Source of the DNA: Rhodospirillum sp.
GTDB taxonomy: Bacteria; Pseudomonadota; Alphaproteobacteria; Rhodospirillales; Rhodospirillaceae
NCBI GenBank assembly: GCA_021741145.1
Contig: JAIOYK010000020.1
Coordinates: 1-64,000 of the forward strand
Direction: 5' to 3'
Length of the DNA stretch: 64,000 nt
This document shows positions 15,821 to 26,124 of the stretch, in pieces. How positions within the stretch are numbered: the stretch's first letter is position 1; the number at the start of each line of letters is the position of its first letter. The notes beneath the pieces are model-generated. The model was not told the origin of the DNA. It saw only the letters and a list, made by a program, of their open reading frames with translations, and made no database searches. Position numbers and translations under genes: made by a program.

Positions 15821-16870
15821 TCACATGCCTTCGGGTCTGGGCGTGTCCGCGGTGCTCACTGGCAAGATAGGATATTCAACCTTGGGTTGCTCTCCGGTCA
15901 AAGCCTTGAGGAAGGCCGTGATGGCCGCCACGTCTCCGTCGCTCAGAGTCTCGCCCAACTGGGAAGACCCCATGACGGCGACCGCCTGTTCCAGATCCCA
16001 AACCATTCCGGAATGGAAATAGGGGGCGGTCAGTTCAATGTTGCGCAGGGGGCCAGCTCGGAAAACATAGTCATCCGTCGCGGTCTTGGTCACGGCGAAT
16101 CGCCCTTTGTCCCCGGGTGGCAGGATGTCGGCGCCCGGTTGCTCCACCACGCCGAATGGATAGTATCCATGACCGCCCACGTTCACGCCGTTGTGGCAGG
16201 CCACGCAGCCCTTGTCCATGAACAGGGCCAAGCCGGTCTTCTCGGTCTCGTCGAGGATGGCGTCATTGCCCTCCAGCCATTGATCGAAGCGGCTGGCCGG
16301 GGTGATGAGAGTCGCCTCGAAGGCCTCGATGGCCTTGGCCATGTTGTCGAAGGTCACCGGATCGGGCTCCCCGGAAAAGGCGACTGAGAAGGCTTCCACA
16401 TAGGCGGGCATCGACTTCAGGGTGGTTACCACCCGTTCCGGAGTGCTGGCCATTTCCACGCCAGCCTGAACGGGTCCCTTGGCCTGAGTCTTGAGGTCCT
16501 CGGCCCGGCCATCCCAGAATTGGGCCTCGTTGAACACGGCGTTCAGCACGGTTGGGGCATTCCGCGGCCCTTTCTGCCACCCGTGGCCGATGGAAGTCTC
16601 GAGGTTGTCATCTCCCCCCATGCCCAAGTTGTGACAGGTGTTGCACGAAATCAAACCGCTTTTGGACAGGCGCGGGTCGAAGAACAGGGCGCGACCCAAT
16701 TCAACGCGCTCTCCGGTCACCGCGTTTCCCGCGACCGCGGGAACCATCGAGGGAACGGGTTCAAACATTTCCTTCGCCTGGCTCCGCAGGTCATCGGCGG
16801 CGATGGCGGTTCCAGCGGTCAGGACGCAGGCGGCGCAGAGAACGGTCGTTGTCGTCAGGAAACGGTTCAT
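15821..16870 (-). CDS. Di-haem cytochrome c peroxidase / MauG-family protein
   Basis: 349 residues. A Sec signal peptide (1-25, cleavage after AIA) is followed by two CxxCH haem c sites, CNTCH (76-80) and CVACH (222-226), and the motif LGRALFFDPRLSKSG before the first, all typical of bacterial cytochrome c peroxidases in the periplasm. NAPTVLNAVFNEAQFWDGR (104-122) is the conserved inter-haem region. The frame is open beyond the chosen ATG, but MNRFLTTTT begins a clean signal peptide. It faces iorB across a shared terminator. It could detoxify peroxide or accept electrons from the oxidoreductase; nothing in the sequence decides. Confidence 0.9.
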   Translation of the reverse strand: MNRFLTTTTVLCAACVLTAGTAIAADDLRSQAKEMFEPVPSMVPAVAGNAVTGERVELGRALFFDPRLSKSGLISCNTCHNLGMGGDDNLETSIGHGWQKGPRNAPTVLNAVFNEAQFWDGRAEDLKTQAKGPVQAGVEMASTPERVVTTLKSMPAYVEAFSVAFSGEPDPVTFDNMAKAIEAFEATLITPASRFDQWLEGNDAILDETEKTGLALFMDKGCVACHNGVNVGGHGYYPFGVVEQPGADILPPGDKGRFAVTKTATDDYVFRAGPLRNIELTAPYFHSGMVWDLEQAVAVMGSSQLGETLSDGDVAAITAFLKALTGEQPKVEYPILPVSTADTPRPEGM

Positions 16871-17210
16871 GGATTGGTCTCCTCCTCGGATTGCGCCCCC
16901 GCTTTGGGCCGGTGGATCCGGCGTTGGGGGACGCTTCTTGGATCTCCACTCGGGAGAGTTCAGGATTTTGGGAGAAGGCTCATTGATATCCGTCAATTTA
17001 TTGTGGTTATTTGGATTCTAATTTTCATTCCAAAAGGATAATCGTGACCGAACTTCTCGTTTCCGCATGAGGGTGGGGGGATGGGACGCCGGAAGTCTCT
17101 TCCCCTTTGAACCCGGGGCGCCATGCGGTACAGTCTCTACCCCCGGAGAACCGGAAAAGACCTTCCAGAGGGAAGGCCCCATTCAAGAACAGACAGGCAG
17201 GCGACGTTCC
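16871..17210. other. Divergent intergenic region between the peroxidase gene and ilvD
   Basis: 340 bp without a supported gene. It has an AT-rich centre (about 16980-17040) with a candidate plus-strand promoter, TTGATA (16983-16988), 18 bp, TTATTT (17007-17012). Closer to ilvD, CCTTCC/GGAAGG (17161-17176) forms a small hairpin about 35 bp before the ATG. No branched-chain leader peptide is apparent. Confidence 0.45.
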
Positions 17211-19061
17211 ATGGCTCAATACCGTTCCCGCACATCCACCCACGGCCGTAACATGGCGGGCGCCCGCGGTCTTTGGCGCGCCACGGGTATGAATGACGAC
17301 GATTTTGGAAAGCCGATCATCGCGATCGCGAATTCCTTCACCCAGTTTGTCCCGGGCCACGTGCACCTGAAGGACCTGGGGCAGATGGTGGCCCGCGAGA
17401 TCGAGAAGGCGGGCGGCGTAGCCAAGGAATTCAACACCATCGCGGTGGATGACGGTATCGCCATGGGGCACGATGGCATGCTCTACAGCCTGCCCTCGCG
17501 GGAACTGATCGCCGATGCTGTGGAATACATGGCGAACGCCCATTGCGCCGACGCGCTTGTTTGCATTTCCAACTGCGACAAGATCACGCCGGGCATGCTG
17601 ATGGCCTCGCTGCGGCTGAACATCCCGACCATCTTCGTCTCCGGCGGTCCCATGGAAGCGGGCAAGGCCGTGCTGAATGGCAAGGAAGTCGCCTTGGATC
17701 TGATCGACGCCATGGTCGCCGCGGGGGATGAGAAGACCTCCGACGACGATGTGGCGGTCATAGAACGCTCCGCTTGCCCCACCTGCGGCTCCTGCTCGGG
17801 CATGTTCACGGCAAACTCGATGAACTGCCTGACCGAGGCTCTCGGTCTCTCTCTGCCGGGGAACGGCTCGGTCCTCGCCACCCATGCCGACCGCAAGGAG
17901 CTGTTCCTGGAAGCGGGACGGCGCATCGTCGATCTGGCCAAGCGGTACTACGAAGGGGATGACGACAGCGTTCTGCCCCGCTCCGTGGCGAATTTCGCCG
18001 CCTTCGAGAACGCCATGAGCCTGGATATCGCCATGGGCGGCTCCACGAACACGGTGCTTCACCTGCTCGCCGCCGCCCAGGAAGGGGAAATCCCCTTCAC
18101 CATGAAGGACATTGACCGCCTGTCCCGCAAGGTGCCCCACCTGTGTAAGGTGGCCCCCAGCACCCAGCTCTACCACATGGAGGACGTGCACCGGGCCGGT
18201 GGAATCATGGGGATCCTGGGCGAGCTCTCCCGGGCGGGCCTGCTGAACACCGACGTGCCGACCGTGCATGCGCCGACCATGGCCGATGCCATCGCCGACA
18301 ACGACATCACCCTGACAGACAACGCCATCGTGAAGCGCTTCTTCAAGGCCGCCCCGGGGGGGGTGCGGACCATCGAACCCTTTTCCACGGAGAACCGCTG
18401 GGAGTTGGATATGGACCGGGAGACCGGATGCATCCGGAACCTGGCGCATGCCTATTCCAAGGACGGTGGTCTGGCGGTTCTCTATGGCAACATCGCGCCC
18501 GATGGCTGCATCGTGAAGACCGCGGGCGTGGACGCCTCGATCCTGACCTTCACCGGAACCGTGAAGATCTGCGAAAGCCAGGACGAGGCCGTGGCCCGGA
18601 TCCTGGGCGGCGAGGTGGTCGAAGGCGACGTGGTGATCGTCCGCTATGAAGGCCCCAAGGGTGGGCCGGGCATGCAGGAAATGCTCTACCCCACCAGCTA
18701 CCTGAAGTCCCGGGGCCTGGGCAAGGCCTGCGCCTTGCTGACCGATGGCCGTTTCTCCGGCGGAACCTCGGGTTTGTCCATCGGCCATGCCTCGCCCGAG
18801 GCCGCCGCCGGCGGCCCCATCGGTCTGGCGGAGGAAGGGGATACCCTGCTCATCGACATCCCCAAGCGGACCATCGACCTTCAAATTTCCGATGAGGTCT
18901 TCGCCAAGCGCCGCGCCGCCATGGAGGCCAAGGGCAAGGACGCCTGGAAGCCCGCCAAACCCCGGAAGCGGGTTGTTTCGGCGGCCCTGCGTGCCTATGC
19001 GGCCCTGACCACCAGCGCCGACCGGGGCGCCGTGCGCGACGTGTCGCAAGTGGAGAAGTAG
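17211..19061 (+). CDS. ilvD: Dihydroxy-acid dehydratase
   Basis: 616 residues, the long-type IlvD. It dehydrates 2,3-dihydroxy-isovalerate and -methylvalerate to the 2-keto acids for valine, isoleucine and leucine synthesis. Fe-S ligands are C122 (SNCDK) and C195 in the stretch CPTCGSC (189-195); [11 protein letters not shown] near 565 is the conserved Ser-bearing motif. ATG 17211 gives the family start [21 protein letters not shown]; the frame is open upstream without similarity. It has its own promoter region and terminator, and no other ilv gene is nearby. Confidence 0.98.
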   Translation: MAQYRSRTSTHGRNMAGARGLWRATGMNDDDFGKPIIAIANSFTQFVPGHVHLKDLGQMVAREIEKAGGVAKEFNTIAVDDGIAMGHDGMLYSLPSRELIADAVEYMANAHCADALVCISNCDKITPGMLMASLRLNIPTIFVSGGPMEAGKAVLNGKEVALDLIDAMVAAGDEKTSDDDVAVIERSACPTCGSCSGMFTANSMNCLTEALGLSLPGNGSVLATHADRKELFLEAGRRIVDLAKRYYEGDDDSVLPRSVANFAAFENAMSLDIAMGGSTNTVLHLLAAAQEGEIPFTMKDIDRLSRKVPHLCKVAPSTQLYHMEDVHRAGGIMGILGELSRAGLLNTDVPTVHAPTMADAIADNDITLTDNAIVKRFFKAAPGGVRTIEPFSTENRWELDMDRETGCIRNLAHAYSKDGGLAVLYGNIAPDGCIVKTAGVDASILTFTGTVKICESQDEAVARILGGEVVEGDVVIVRYEGPKGGPGMQEMLYPTSYLKSRGLGKACALLTDGRFSGGTSGLSIGHASPEAAAGGPIGLAEEGDTLLIDIPKRTIDLQISDEVFAKRRAAMEAKGKDAWKPAKPRKRVVSAALRAYAALTTSADRGAVRDVSQVEK

Positions 19062-19088
19062 GGACTGACTGCCCCATCGCTGACGGAG

Positions 19089-19122
19089 AAAGGCCCCGTG
19101 GATCGACCACGGGGCCTTTTTT
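19089..19122 (+). terminator. Terminator of ilvD
   Basis: A 13-bp stem built from AAAGGCCCCGTGG and CCACGGGGCCTTT closes on a tetraloop-sized loop and ends in a T run, 30 bp after the ilvD stop. Confidence 0.9.
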
Positions 19123-19199
19123 CCAATCGGTCAATGCAAAGGCCAACCCAAAAAACCGCTTCGATCGCCGAGCTTGGGGTGGATCACCATGGACTTGTT

Positions 19200-19595
19200 T
19201 CAAATCAAGGATTTGGGGTCGGGAAACCCCTTGCGGTCGTTGACGGCGAGAAATCCCTTAACAATACGGTAGATGAACCATAGGGCGCTTACACCGAGGA
19301 TCAGGAAACCGATGCCAAAGGTCATGGTCACCATGCCAATCACGCCAAGTATCAAACAGAACCAAAAGGTGCGAATCTGCCAAGTCATATGGTCGGCGTA
19401 GATTGTTCCGACATAATCGTCTCGTTTGATGTGAGCAATGATGACTCCGACCACCCCCGTGATCCCAATGAAGACGGACAGGGCATAGAGGGCATAAACA
19501 ACTTGAACCATCGTCCGTGCGCCCCGCGGTTCGGGTGGGGTCGGATTGCCGTCCATGTCGATGGTTGGGCTCTCTTTTGGATGGGGTTCGGTCAT
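19200..19595 (-). CDS. Small membrane protein, DUF4870-like
   Basis: 131 residues. A Pro-rich polar N-terminus (1-28) precedes three hydrophobic segments (about 31-55, 74-92 and 94-111). The C-terminal pattern ALWFIYRIVKGFLAVND (104-120) is typical of the DUF4870 family of small inner-membrane proteins, whose function is unknown. I start at ATG 19595; the frame is open 51 bp further, but GGAGAAACGCC precedes this ATG as a ribosome-binding site. It converges on the ilvD terminator and lies divergent to nothing obvious. Confidence 0.8.
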   Translation of the reverse strand: MTEPHPKESPTIDMDGNPTPPEPRGARTMVQVVYALYALSVFIGITGVVGVIIAHIKRDDYVGTIYADHMTWQIRTFWFCLILGVIGMVTMTFGIGFLILGVSALWFIYRIVKGFLAVNDRKGFPDPKSLI

Positions 19596-19725
19596 GGGGC
19601 GTTTCTCCTGGTGGGGTAAGGGTAGAATATGACCCGCGGTTGGCAAGGCAGGGTGCTCCCGGGTTCGATCCTTACACCTCGAATCCCCACCCGTTCAACG
19701 GGAAATGTCGTCTTGATCGCTCGCC

Positions 19726-20532
19726 CTAGTCCAGTGTCAACTCAACCCAAGTCGGCGTGTGGTCGCTGGCCTTCTGTTCTCCTCGGGGCTTCCTGTCGAC
19801 GCCCGCGTTCGCCAACTTGTCCGCGGCGGCGGGGTTGAGCAGCAGGTGGTCGATGCGCAACCCGTGATCCTTCTGCCAGGCGCCCGCCTGATAGTCCCAG
19901 AAGGTATAAACCCCCGGTGCCTTGGTGACCGCGCGGATCGCGTCCGTGTACCCCATGTGGAGCAAGGCGCGGAACCTCTGGCGGCTTTCCGGGCGGCACA
20001 GGGCGTCGTCGGCCCAACCCTTGGGGTCGTAGACGTCATCATCCGTCGGACAGACGTTGTAGTCTCCGGCGATGACCACCGGCAGGTCCGGTTCGGTCTC
20101 TAGCAGGATCCGCGCCCGGTCGACCAGCTTATCCATCCAGCGCAGCTTGTAGCCGAATTTGCGGTCCTCGGAGATGGGATTGCCGTTGGGCAGATAGAGG
20201 CAGCAGACCCGGATCTTGCCGTCCACCAGGGCCTCGATATAGCGGGCTTGGGCATCGGGTTGGTCATCCTCCGATCCCGTCGCGCCCGGTAGGCGGGGGG
20301 TGATGTCTTCCAGGGGAAGGCGGGAGAGGATGGCCACGCCATTGTAGGTTTTCTGGCCATGGACGGCCACTTGATAGCCCAAATCCTCGATTTCCAGGGC
20401 CGGAAAGGCCTCATCAACGCATTTGATTTCCTGAAGCAGGACAACATCGGGCGCTTCCGCCTTCAACCAAGCCAGCAGGTTGGGCAAACGAGCCTTGACG
20501 CTGTTCACGTTGAAGGTGGCGATACGCACCAT
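19726..20532 (-). CDS. xthA: Exodeoxyribonuclease III (AP endonuclease)
   Basis: 268 residues, endonuclease/exonuclease/phosphatase fold. Metal and catalytic motifs are in order: ATFNVNSVKAR (5-15), LLQEIK with Glu35, an internal YLPNGNP, GDYNVCPTDDDV, and SDHTP with His258 near the end. Enzymes of this family cut the DNA backbone at abasic sites and remove 3' blocking groups. ATG 20532 gives the canonical MVRIATFNVNSV start. It is divergently arranged with the secreted protein gene at 20619. Confidence 0.96.
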   Translation of the reverse strand: MVRIATFNVNSVKARLPNLLAWLKAEAPDVVLLQEIKCVDEAFPALEIEDLGYQVAVHGQKTYNGVAILSRLPLEDITPRLPGATGSEDDQPDAQARYIEALVDGKIRVCCLYLPNGNPISEDRKFGYKLRWMDKLVDRARILLETEPDLPVVIAGDYNVCPTDDDVYDPKGWADDALCRPESRQRFRALLHMGYTDAIRAVTKAPGVYTFWDYQAGAWQKDHGLRIDHLLLNPAAADKLANAGVDRKPRGEQKASDHTPTWVELTLD

Positions 20533-20618
20533 GGCTTCCTATCTCCAAAGGGGTCCGTTGGGTGGGCGGTGGGATGGCCCCTCTTACCACGGTCCACGAA
20601 GGGGGGACAGGGAAACCC

Positions 20619-21362
20619 ATGGAAGGAATGGCTTTCAAAGGGATCGTCGCGGCGGGGAAGGCACCGCGCCTGATGAGTTTGGTTCTTTTTGCTCTCATTC
20701 CTTGGGGTGCTTCCGTCACCCATGCCGCGTCCCAAGGAAGTGCCCAGGGAAGAGAGTGCCCGCGGCCCGACGTTCCTCCCAGAATCATTCTGGAAACCGG
20801 GTTCGCCAAACCAAGGTTGGATACCAGTAAATCCAGCACCCAGTTGGCCGCGATCCTGGATAGCCAAAAGGGGAGCTCCGCGGTGGGGAACGCCGTGGGT
20901 TTGACCAGCACCCGCCCGGCCTATTCTTTTCAAACAAGGATCTCCGCCAATCAAGTGGGAGGCAATCAAGTGGGAGGGCAGAGGTACTGTGTTACATTAA
21001 CGGACCTGACAATCCGCTTTAAATACGAGAATGTTCTGGTTTACGTGGCACGAAAATATTCCGCGGCAAGCTGCCCCTATAGGGTCACCCTGAACCACGA
21101 AATGCGCCATGTGACCCTTTACCGCCAGGGGTACGAGGCCTTCCTGCCTCTGCTGAACGCCCGGGCGAAAGCGGTGGCGGACGAAGTCAACCCAATGAAG
21201 GCCTCGTCCTTGGCGATGGCCCGTCGAGTGCATCTCGAACGGATCCAGAAAGCGCTGGAACCGGCGTTCCAAACGTTCTTCGGGGAACAGCGCGCCAGGA
21301 ACCTGGAAATGGACACGCCCCAGGCCTATGGCCTCGAACGGGATAAATGTCGGGACTGGTAA
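20619..21362 (+). CDS. Exported protein with an HExxH zinc-protease-like motif
   Basis: 247 residues from ATG 20619, which has a GGGAAA site; the frame opens further upstream at 20562. A basic N-terminus and hydrophobic core (about 16-36) form a likely Sec signal peptide ending at THA. The mature part contains TLNHEMRHVTLYRQGYEAF, whose HEMRH (160-164) fits the HExxH zinc signature, with several Cys that could form disulfides (for example in RYCVTL and SCPY). I do not recognise the family with certainty; DUF922-type predicted proteases have a comparable architecture. Neighbours (xthA, erpA) give no functional hint. Confidence 0.75.
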   Translation: MEGMAFKGIVAAGKAPRLMSLVLFALIPWGASVTHAASQGSAQGRECPRPDVPPRIILETGFAKPRLDTSKSSTQLAAILDSQKGSSAVGNAVGLTSTRPAYSFQTRISANQVGGNQVGGQRYCVTLTDLTIRFKYENVLVYVARKYSAASCPYRVTLNHEMRHVTLYRQGYEAFLPLLNARAKAVADEVNPMKASSLAMARRVHLERIQKALEPAFQTFFGEQRARNLEMDTPQAYGLERDKCRDW

Positions 21363-21459
21363 TGTCCTGGAAGGGATGGGGCCATGCCTGGATGGGACCC
21401 CTCTCGCCCGTTAGACCGAGCCCACCCTCTAATCCCATCCTTTAGACAGAACCCGCCCT

Positions 21460-21855
21460 TCAGACAGAAAAAGAGGTGCCGCAGCCGCAGGTGCTGGTCG
21501 CGTTGGGGTTTTTGATGGTGAAGGCCGCGGCCATCAAATCCTCGGTATAATCGATCACCGACCCCCGCAGCAGCTCCAGGGAAGCCTCGTCGATCACCAC
21601 GGTGACCCCGTGCTCCTGGAACACCCTGTCTTCCTCGGCCGTCGTCTTTTCCAGGTCGAAGCCGTAGGAAAAGCCAGAACAGCCGCCGCCGGACACCATG
21701 ACGCGGAGCATCAGGTCGGGGTTCTTTTCCGCCTCCATCAAGGCCTTGATCCGCCCCGCCGCGGAGGCGGAGATGCTGACGTCCGATCTCGTGGGATCGG
21801 CGGTGGGCGCGCCGTTCGCCAAGTCGGGGGAGGTCTCCGTCGTCATTGTCGTCAT
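21460..21855 (-). CDS. erpA: Iron-sulfur cluster insertion protein ErpA (A-type carrier)
   Basis: 131 residues. The A-type carrier Cys triad is present: C59 in GGGCSGF and C123/C125 in STCGCGTSF at the C-terminus. It would carry [Fe-S] clusters to apo-proteins such as the IspG/IspH and respiratory enzymes. An N-terminal extension of about 25 Thr/Asp-rich residues precedes the core. ATG 21855 is chosen because AAAGGAAG sits about 8 bases upstream; a GTG immediately before and an ATG at 21846 are alternatives. It is divergent from dgt, a conserved alphaproteobacterial arrangement. Confidence 0.93.
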   Translation of the reverse strand: MTTMTTETSPDLANGAPTADPTRSDVSISASAAGRIKALMEAEKNPDLMLRVMVSGGGCSGFSYGFDLEKTTAEEDRVFQEHGVTVVIDEASLELLRGSVIDYTEDLMAAAFTIKNPNATSTCGCGTSFSV

Positions 21856-22121
21856 CACGGACTTCCTTTACGCTTCTGAGTGAGCCAAATGGGGCGGCCG
21901 CGGGGGAAGGCCTGGCGTCGTCTCGGATCCCGCCAGCACGGGAGGCATGAGGGGACGCTTTCTCCAGGTAAAGATAGGCAGCTCCAGCAACGCGGCGCAA
22001 GGGGAGGGGAGGGTATTTCCTTTCGCGACGCGGCGAAAAGGAACCGGTTCCCCCTCCTTCGTTTGATTGCAGGCGGTCTGGGTGCTTGCCCGTCCCCCCC
22101 CTTGAAGACTACCTTCCCGCC

Positions 22122-23318
22122 ATGACACCATGGATTCCCCAACCGACGGTCCTCGCTCCCTACGCCACCCAGCCGGCGGAAAGCAGGGGACGACTCCATC
22201 CGGAGCCCGACAATGCCCACCGGTCACCCCACCAGCGGGACCGGGACCGGATCATCCATTCCGCGGCGTTTCGCCGCCTAAAATACAAAACCCAGGTCTT
22301 CGTCAATTCCGTTGGCGAAAACTACCGCACCCGGCTGACCCACAGCCTGGAGGTTTCGCAGATCGCCCGGTCCGTCAGCCGCATGCTCGGCTTGAACGAG
22401 GATCTCGCCGAGGCGCTCGCGCTCGCCCATGATCTGGGACATACCTGCTTCGGTCATGCCGGAGAGGATGCCTTGAAGGATTGCATGGCCCCCTTCGACG
22501 GCTTTGATCACAATGCCCAGTCCCTGCGGGTCGTCACGAAGCTGGAACGGCGCTATGCGCCGTTCGATGGCCTCAATCTGACCTGGGAAACCTTGGAAGG
22601 GCTGGTCAAGCACAACGGACCGCTGGTGAAGGCGGGAGAGCGGACCCTGGACGACCTGCCCATGGCGATCCGCGACTACGTGAGCACCCACGACCTGGAG
22701 CTGACCTCCCACGCGGGGCCGGAAGCACAGGTCGCCGCCCTGGCTGACGATATCGCCTATAACGCCCACGATATCGACGACGGCCTGCGGGCCGGGCTGC
22801 TCAAGCTGGATGACCTGTTGGACGTGCCCCTGGTGGGGCCACTCCTGCGGGAGGTGCTGGAGACCTACCCGGGTCTGGAAACGTCCCGTATCCTCCACGA
22901 GACTCAGCGCCGGGTGATCACCGCCATGGTCGACGACCTGCGTCGGGAGACCAGCCGCCGCTTGTGTGCCTTGGCGCCTGGTTCCGCGACGGAAATCCGG
23001 GCCATGACCCAGCCCGTGGTTGCCTTTAGCGCGGAAATGGCGGAAAACGACCGGGGTCTCAAAGCCTTCCTTTTTCCCAATGTCTATCGCCACTACCGGG
23101 TCAACCGCATGACCAGCAAGGCCCGGCGGGTAGTACGCGAGATGTTTGGTCTGTTGCTTGAGGAGCCGCGTCTGCTGCCCACCGACTGGCGCGAGCGGGC
23201 ATCGAAACCCCAAACCCCCCGGACAGCCCGGGTGGTTTGCGATTACATCGCCGGTATGACCGATCGTTTCGCACTCGACGAACATGCCAGACTGTTTGAT
23301 CCGTTGGTGAAGCCATGA
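22122..23318 (+). CDS. dgt: Deoxyguanosinetriphosphate triphosphohydrolase-like protein
   Basis: 398 residues, HD-domain dNTPase of the Dgt type 2 (dgt-like) group. Metal ligands are visible: RLTHSLEV with His74, the HD pair in [12 protein letters not shown] (102-112, His103/Asp104), and a downstream [13 protein letters not shown] Asp. Enzymes of this class hydrolyse dNTPs to the nucleoside and triphosphate and influence replication fidelity. ATG 22122 gives the usual start before LAPYA and SRGRLHPEP. Its TGA overlaps the argS ATG (ATGA), indicating translational coupling. Confidence 0.95.
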   Translation: MTPWIPQPTVLAPYATQPAESRGRLHPEPDNAHRSPHQRDRDRIIHSAAFRRLKYKTQVFVNSVGENYRTRLTHSLEVSQIARSVSRMLGLNEDLAEALALAHDLGHTCFGHAGEDALKDCMAPFDGFDHNAQSLRVVTKLERRYAPFDGLNLTWETLEGLVKHNGPLVKAGERTLDDLPMAIRDYVSTHDLELTSHAGPEAQVAALADDIAYNAHDIDDGLRAGLLKLDDLLDVPLVGPLLREVLETYPGLETSRILHETQRRVITAMVDDLRRETSRRLCALAPGSATEIRAMTQPVVAFSAEMAENDRGLKAFLFPNVYRHYRVNRMTSKARRVVREMFGLLLEEPRLLPTDWRERASKPQTPRTARVVCDYIAGMTDRFALDEHARLFDPLVKP

Positions 23319-25093
23319 ATATTTTCAATGAGTTAAAAGTCGTTATTCTGGATGTGATCGAGGCGCTGAAGGCCGAAGGGACATTGCCCCCGGATCTGGA
23401 TGCCTCGCGGGTGACCATGGAACCGCCCCGGGATCCCAGCCACGGCGACATGGCGACCAACGCGGCGATGGTGCTTGGCAAGGCCGCCGCGATGAAACCC
23501 CGCGATCTGGCCGAGATTCTGGTGGCCAAGCTGACACGGGCCGAATTGGTGGCCGAGGCCAATGTAGCTGGGCCTGGATTTATAAATATTCGTTTAAAAA
23601 CAGTTGCTTGGCTTAATGTTTTGAAAGCGGTTCTCGAAATTGGGCCGACCTATGGCGCATCGGATCTGGGAGGGGGCGCCGCTGTCAACGTGGAGTTCGT
23701 CTCGGCAAATCCCACGGGACCCATGCATGTGGGCCATGGGCGCGGGGCGGTCTTTGGGGACGCCCTGGCCAGCCTGCTGTCAAAGGCCGGTTGGGCGGTG
23801 ACCAAGGAGTATTACGTCAACGACGCGGGGGCGCAGGTCGAATCCCTGGCCCGGGCCGTGTACGGCCGGTACCGGGTTTCGCGGGGCGATTTGACCGCCG
23901 AGGCCTTCCAGGCCATGCTGGCGGCCAAGGAAATCGAATACGGCGGTGACTACCTTGTGCCCCTGGCCGAGGAAATCTCCCAGGCCGAGGGGGATGTCTG
24001 GCTGGGCAAGGAGGAAGCCGATTGGCTGCCCCATTTCCGGGACCGGGGCATCGACAGCATGCTTGCGCTGATCAAGGAAGATCTCGCCGCCTTGGGTGTC
24101 TCGCATGACGTGTTCACCTCGGAGCGTGGGTTGGTGCGCGCCGGGCGGGTGGACGAACTGTTGGGCGAGTTGGAAAGCCGGGATCTGATCTACGTGGGCG
24201 TGCTGGAGCCGCCCAAGGGCAAGACCCCCGACGATTGGGAACCCCGGCCCCAAACCCTGTTCCGGGCGACCCAATATGGCGATGACATGGATCGCCCCTT
24301 GAAAAAATCCGATGGGACCTGGACCTATTTCGCCAGCGACATCGCCTATCACCACGACAAATACAAGCGTGGTTTCAAGGAAATGATCAACATCCTCGGC
24401 GCCGATCATGGGGGCTACGTGAAGCGGCTAAAAGCCGCGGTTAAAGCCGTCTCCGGCGGGGAAGGGGAATTGGACGTGAAGCTGATTCAACTCGTCAAAC
24501 TGATGAACAAGGGCGAGCCGGTGAAAATGTCCAAGCGGGCCGGAACCTTTATCACCCTGCGCGAGGTTGTCGACGAGGTGGGCAAGGACGTGGTCCGTTT
24601 CATCATGCTGACCCGCAAGAACGACGCCGCGCTGGATTTTGATTACGCCAAGGTCACGGAGAAAACCCGGGATAACCCGGTATTCTACGTGCAATATGCC
24701 CATGCCCGCTCCCAATCCGTGAAGCGCCACGCCATGGAGGCCTTCCCCGACCGGGATCTGTCCCCCGCGGCCTTGGCGGAAGCCGCCGACTTTTCCCTGC
24801 TCGACACCGAGGAGGAACTGGCCATGGTTCGCCTGCTTGGCGGATGGCCCCGTCTGGTGGAAAGCGCCGCGGAGGCCCATGAACCCCACAGGGTGGCGTT
24901 CTATCTGGGCGAGGTGGCCGCGGCCTTTCACGGTTTGTGGAACCGTGGGAACGATAATGCCCAGCTTCGGTTCTTCCTTCCGGAGAACGAACAAACCAGT
25001 CTTGCCCGTCTCGCGCTTGTCCAAGCGGTGGCGACGGTGATAGCGTCGGGGTTGGAGATCTTCGGGGTGGAACCGGTTGAGGAGATGCGGTAA
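23315..25093 (+). CDS. argS: Arginyl-tRNA synthetase
   Basis: 592 residues, class I synthetase charging tRNA-Arg. An N-terminal additional domain (about 1-115) recognises the tRNA elbow. The HIGH motif is [15 protein letters not shown] (130-144), the KMSKS equivalent KMSKRAG (404-410), and the C-terminal DALR anticodon-binding domain spans about 470-592. It overlaps dgt upstream by ATGA and the SPOR gene downstream by TAATG, so it is part of a tightly packed operon. A locally AT-rich patch at 23577-23625 is a base-composition change only; the protein there is normal. Confidence 0.98.
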   Translation: MNIFNELKVVILDVIEALKAEGTLPPDLDASRVTMEPPRDPSHGDMATNAAMVLGKAAAMKPRDLAEILVAKLTRAELVAEANVAGPGFINIRLKTVAWLNVLKAVLEIGPTYGASDLGGGAAVNVEFVSANPTGPMHVGHGRGAVFGDALASLLSKAGWAVTKEYYVNDAGAQVESLARAVYGRYRVSRGDLTAEAFQAMLAAKEIEYGGDYLVPLAEEISQAEGDVWLGKEEADWLPHFRDRGIDSMLALIKEDLAALGVSHDVFTSERGLVRAGRVDELLGELESRDLIYVGVLEPPKGKTPDDWEPRPQTLFRATQYGDDMDRPLKKSDGTWTYFASDIAYHHDKYKRGFKEMINILGADHGGYVKRLKAAVKAVSGGEGELDVKLIQLVKLMNKGEPVKMSKRAGTFITLREVVDEVGKDVVRFIMLTRKNDAALDFDYAKVTEKTRDNPVFYVQYAHARSQSVKRHAMEAFPDRDLSPAALAEAADFSLLDTEEELAMVRLLGGWPRLVESAAEAHEPHRVAFYLGEVAAAFHGLWNRGNDNAQLRFFLPENEQTSLARLALVQAVATVIASGLEIFGVEPVEEMR

Positions 25094-26124
25094 TGGCTCT
25101 AAGGCGCCAACGTTCGGACGGTGGAGAAGACGATATCGATCTGGACGAGCAGCTTTTGAACCTGCTCCCCGATGAATTACGGGATTCCGATGAGATCTAC
25201 CTGGATGACGAGGTGGAGCCGCCCCGTGGCAAGGGGGGGATTCTAGCGGTGATGTTCGGCATTTTCTTCGGCTTGCTGGTCGCTGGTGTCGCCGCTTGGT
25301 ACCTCCTTGGCGGGGCTGGGGGAGACGTGGCCCAGACTCCCGGTGGTCCCCCGGTCGTCACCGCCGAAGGTGAACCCTATAAGACCCGCCCGGAAGAACC
25401 GGGTGGTATGATGGTCGAGAACAAGGACAAGCTGGTTTACAACCGAATCGCGGAAGGGGATGGCGCCGTGAAGCCGGTGGAGAAATTACTTCCGGAGGCG
25501 GAACAGCCAAGGACACCCCCCGCGATCCCCACCGCGCCACCGCTCTCTCCGTCCGATTCCGCCCCGGTCGCGGCCAAACTTCCGCCCCTGGTCGGCGGGA
25601 CGCCGTTGAACCCGCCGCGCTCTCCCGTGGAAACGGATACCACGCCACCGCCGTCCCCCCCCACGCCGAGACCCGTCGAGGACGATTCCGCGGCCGCGTC
25701 CAGTCAGACCGCTCGGAAGCCACCAACCCCCGTTGAATTGACCGGATCGCCGACGACCAAACCGGAACCCGCCACCCCGACGCCAGCTCCCGAGCCCGTC
25801 GCGCCTATTCCGGCCCAGGCCGCGGCCAAGCCCGTTTCGCCCCCCGCCCCGGCGGCGGTCTCCACCACCGGGGCCAAGGGCGATACTCTGGTCCAGGTGG
25901 CCGCTCTGCGGTCCGAGGCCGCGGCCGAGGAGGCTTGGCGCGGAATCCAGTCCAAGAATAAGGAACTGCTGGGTGGCTTCCCCCATCAGATCGTTCGCGC
26001 GGACCTGGGTGATAAGGGGATTTATTTCCGCCTTCGCGTTGGGCCGGTGGGGGATCAAACCCAGGCCAAGTCCCTTTGTGAAACCCTGAAAAGCCGTGGG
26101 CAAGGGTGTATCGTTGTCCGTTAA
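25093..26124 (+). CDS. SPOR-domain membrane protein
   Basis: 343 residues. A cytoplasmic acidic N-terminus (1-48) is followed by one transmembrane segment (about 50-73), a long periplasmic Pro/Ala/Thr linker (about 130-260) and a C-terminal SPOR domain (about 265-343; TLVQVAALRSEAAAEEAW and YFRLRVGPVGDQTQAKSLC mark the two repeats). SPOR domains bind denuded glycan strands at division septa. It overlaps argS by one base and nagZ by 29, so it is coupled with peptidoglycan recycling. A cell-division role is inferred from domain and context. Confidence 0.9.
   Translation: MALRRQRSDGGEDDIDLDEQLLNLLPDELRDSDEIYLDDEVEPPRGKGGILAVMFGIFFGLLVAGVAAWYLLGGAGGDVAQTPGGPPVVTAEGEPYKTRPEEPGGMMVENKDKLVYNRIAEGDGAVKPVEKLLPEAEQPRTPPAIPTAPPLSPSDSAPVAAKLPPLVGGTPLNPPRSPVETDTTPPPSPPTPRPVEDDSAAASSQTARKPPTPVELTGSPTTKPEPATPTPAPEPVAPIPAQAAAKPVSPPAPAAVSTTGAKGDTLVQVAALRSEAAAEEAWRGIQSKNKELLGGFPHQIVRADLGDKGIYFRLRVGPVGDQTQAKSLCETLKSRGQGCIVVR

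Noticed and set aside
17025-19049. 674-codon open frame antisense to ilvD
   Set aside because: ilvD is unmistakable and the antisense product is His/Gly-rich with no family.
23577-23625. AT-rich patch inside argS as a sign of transfer
   Set aside because: The encoded protein is normal ArgS there; local codon use only.
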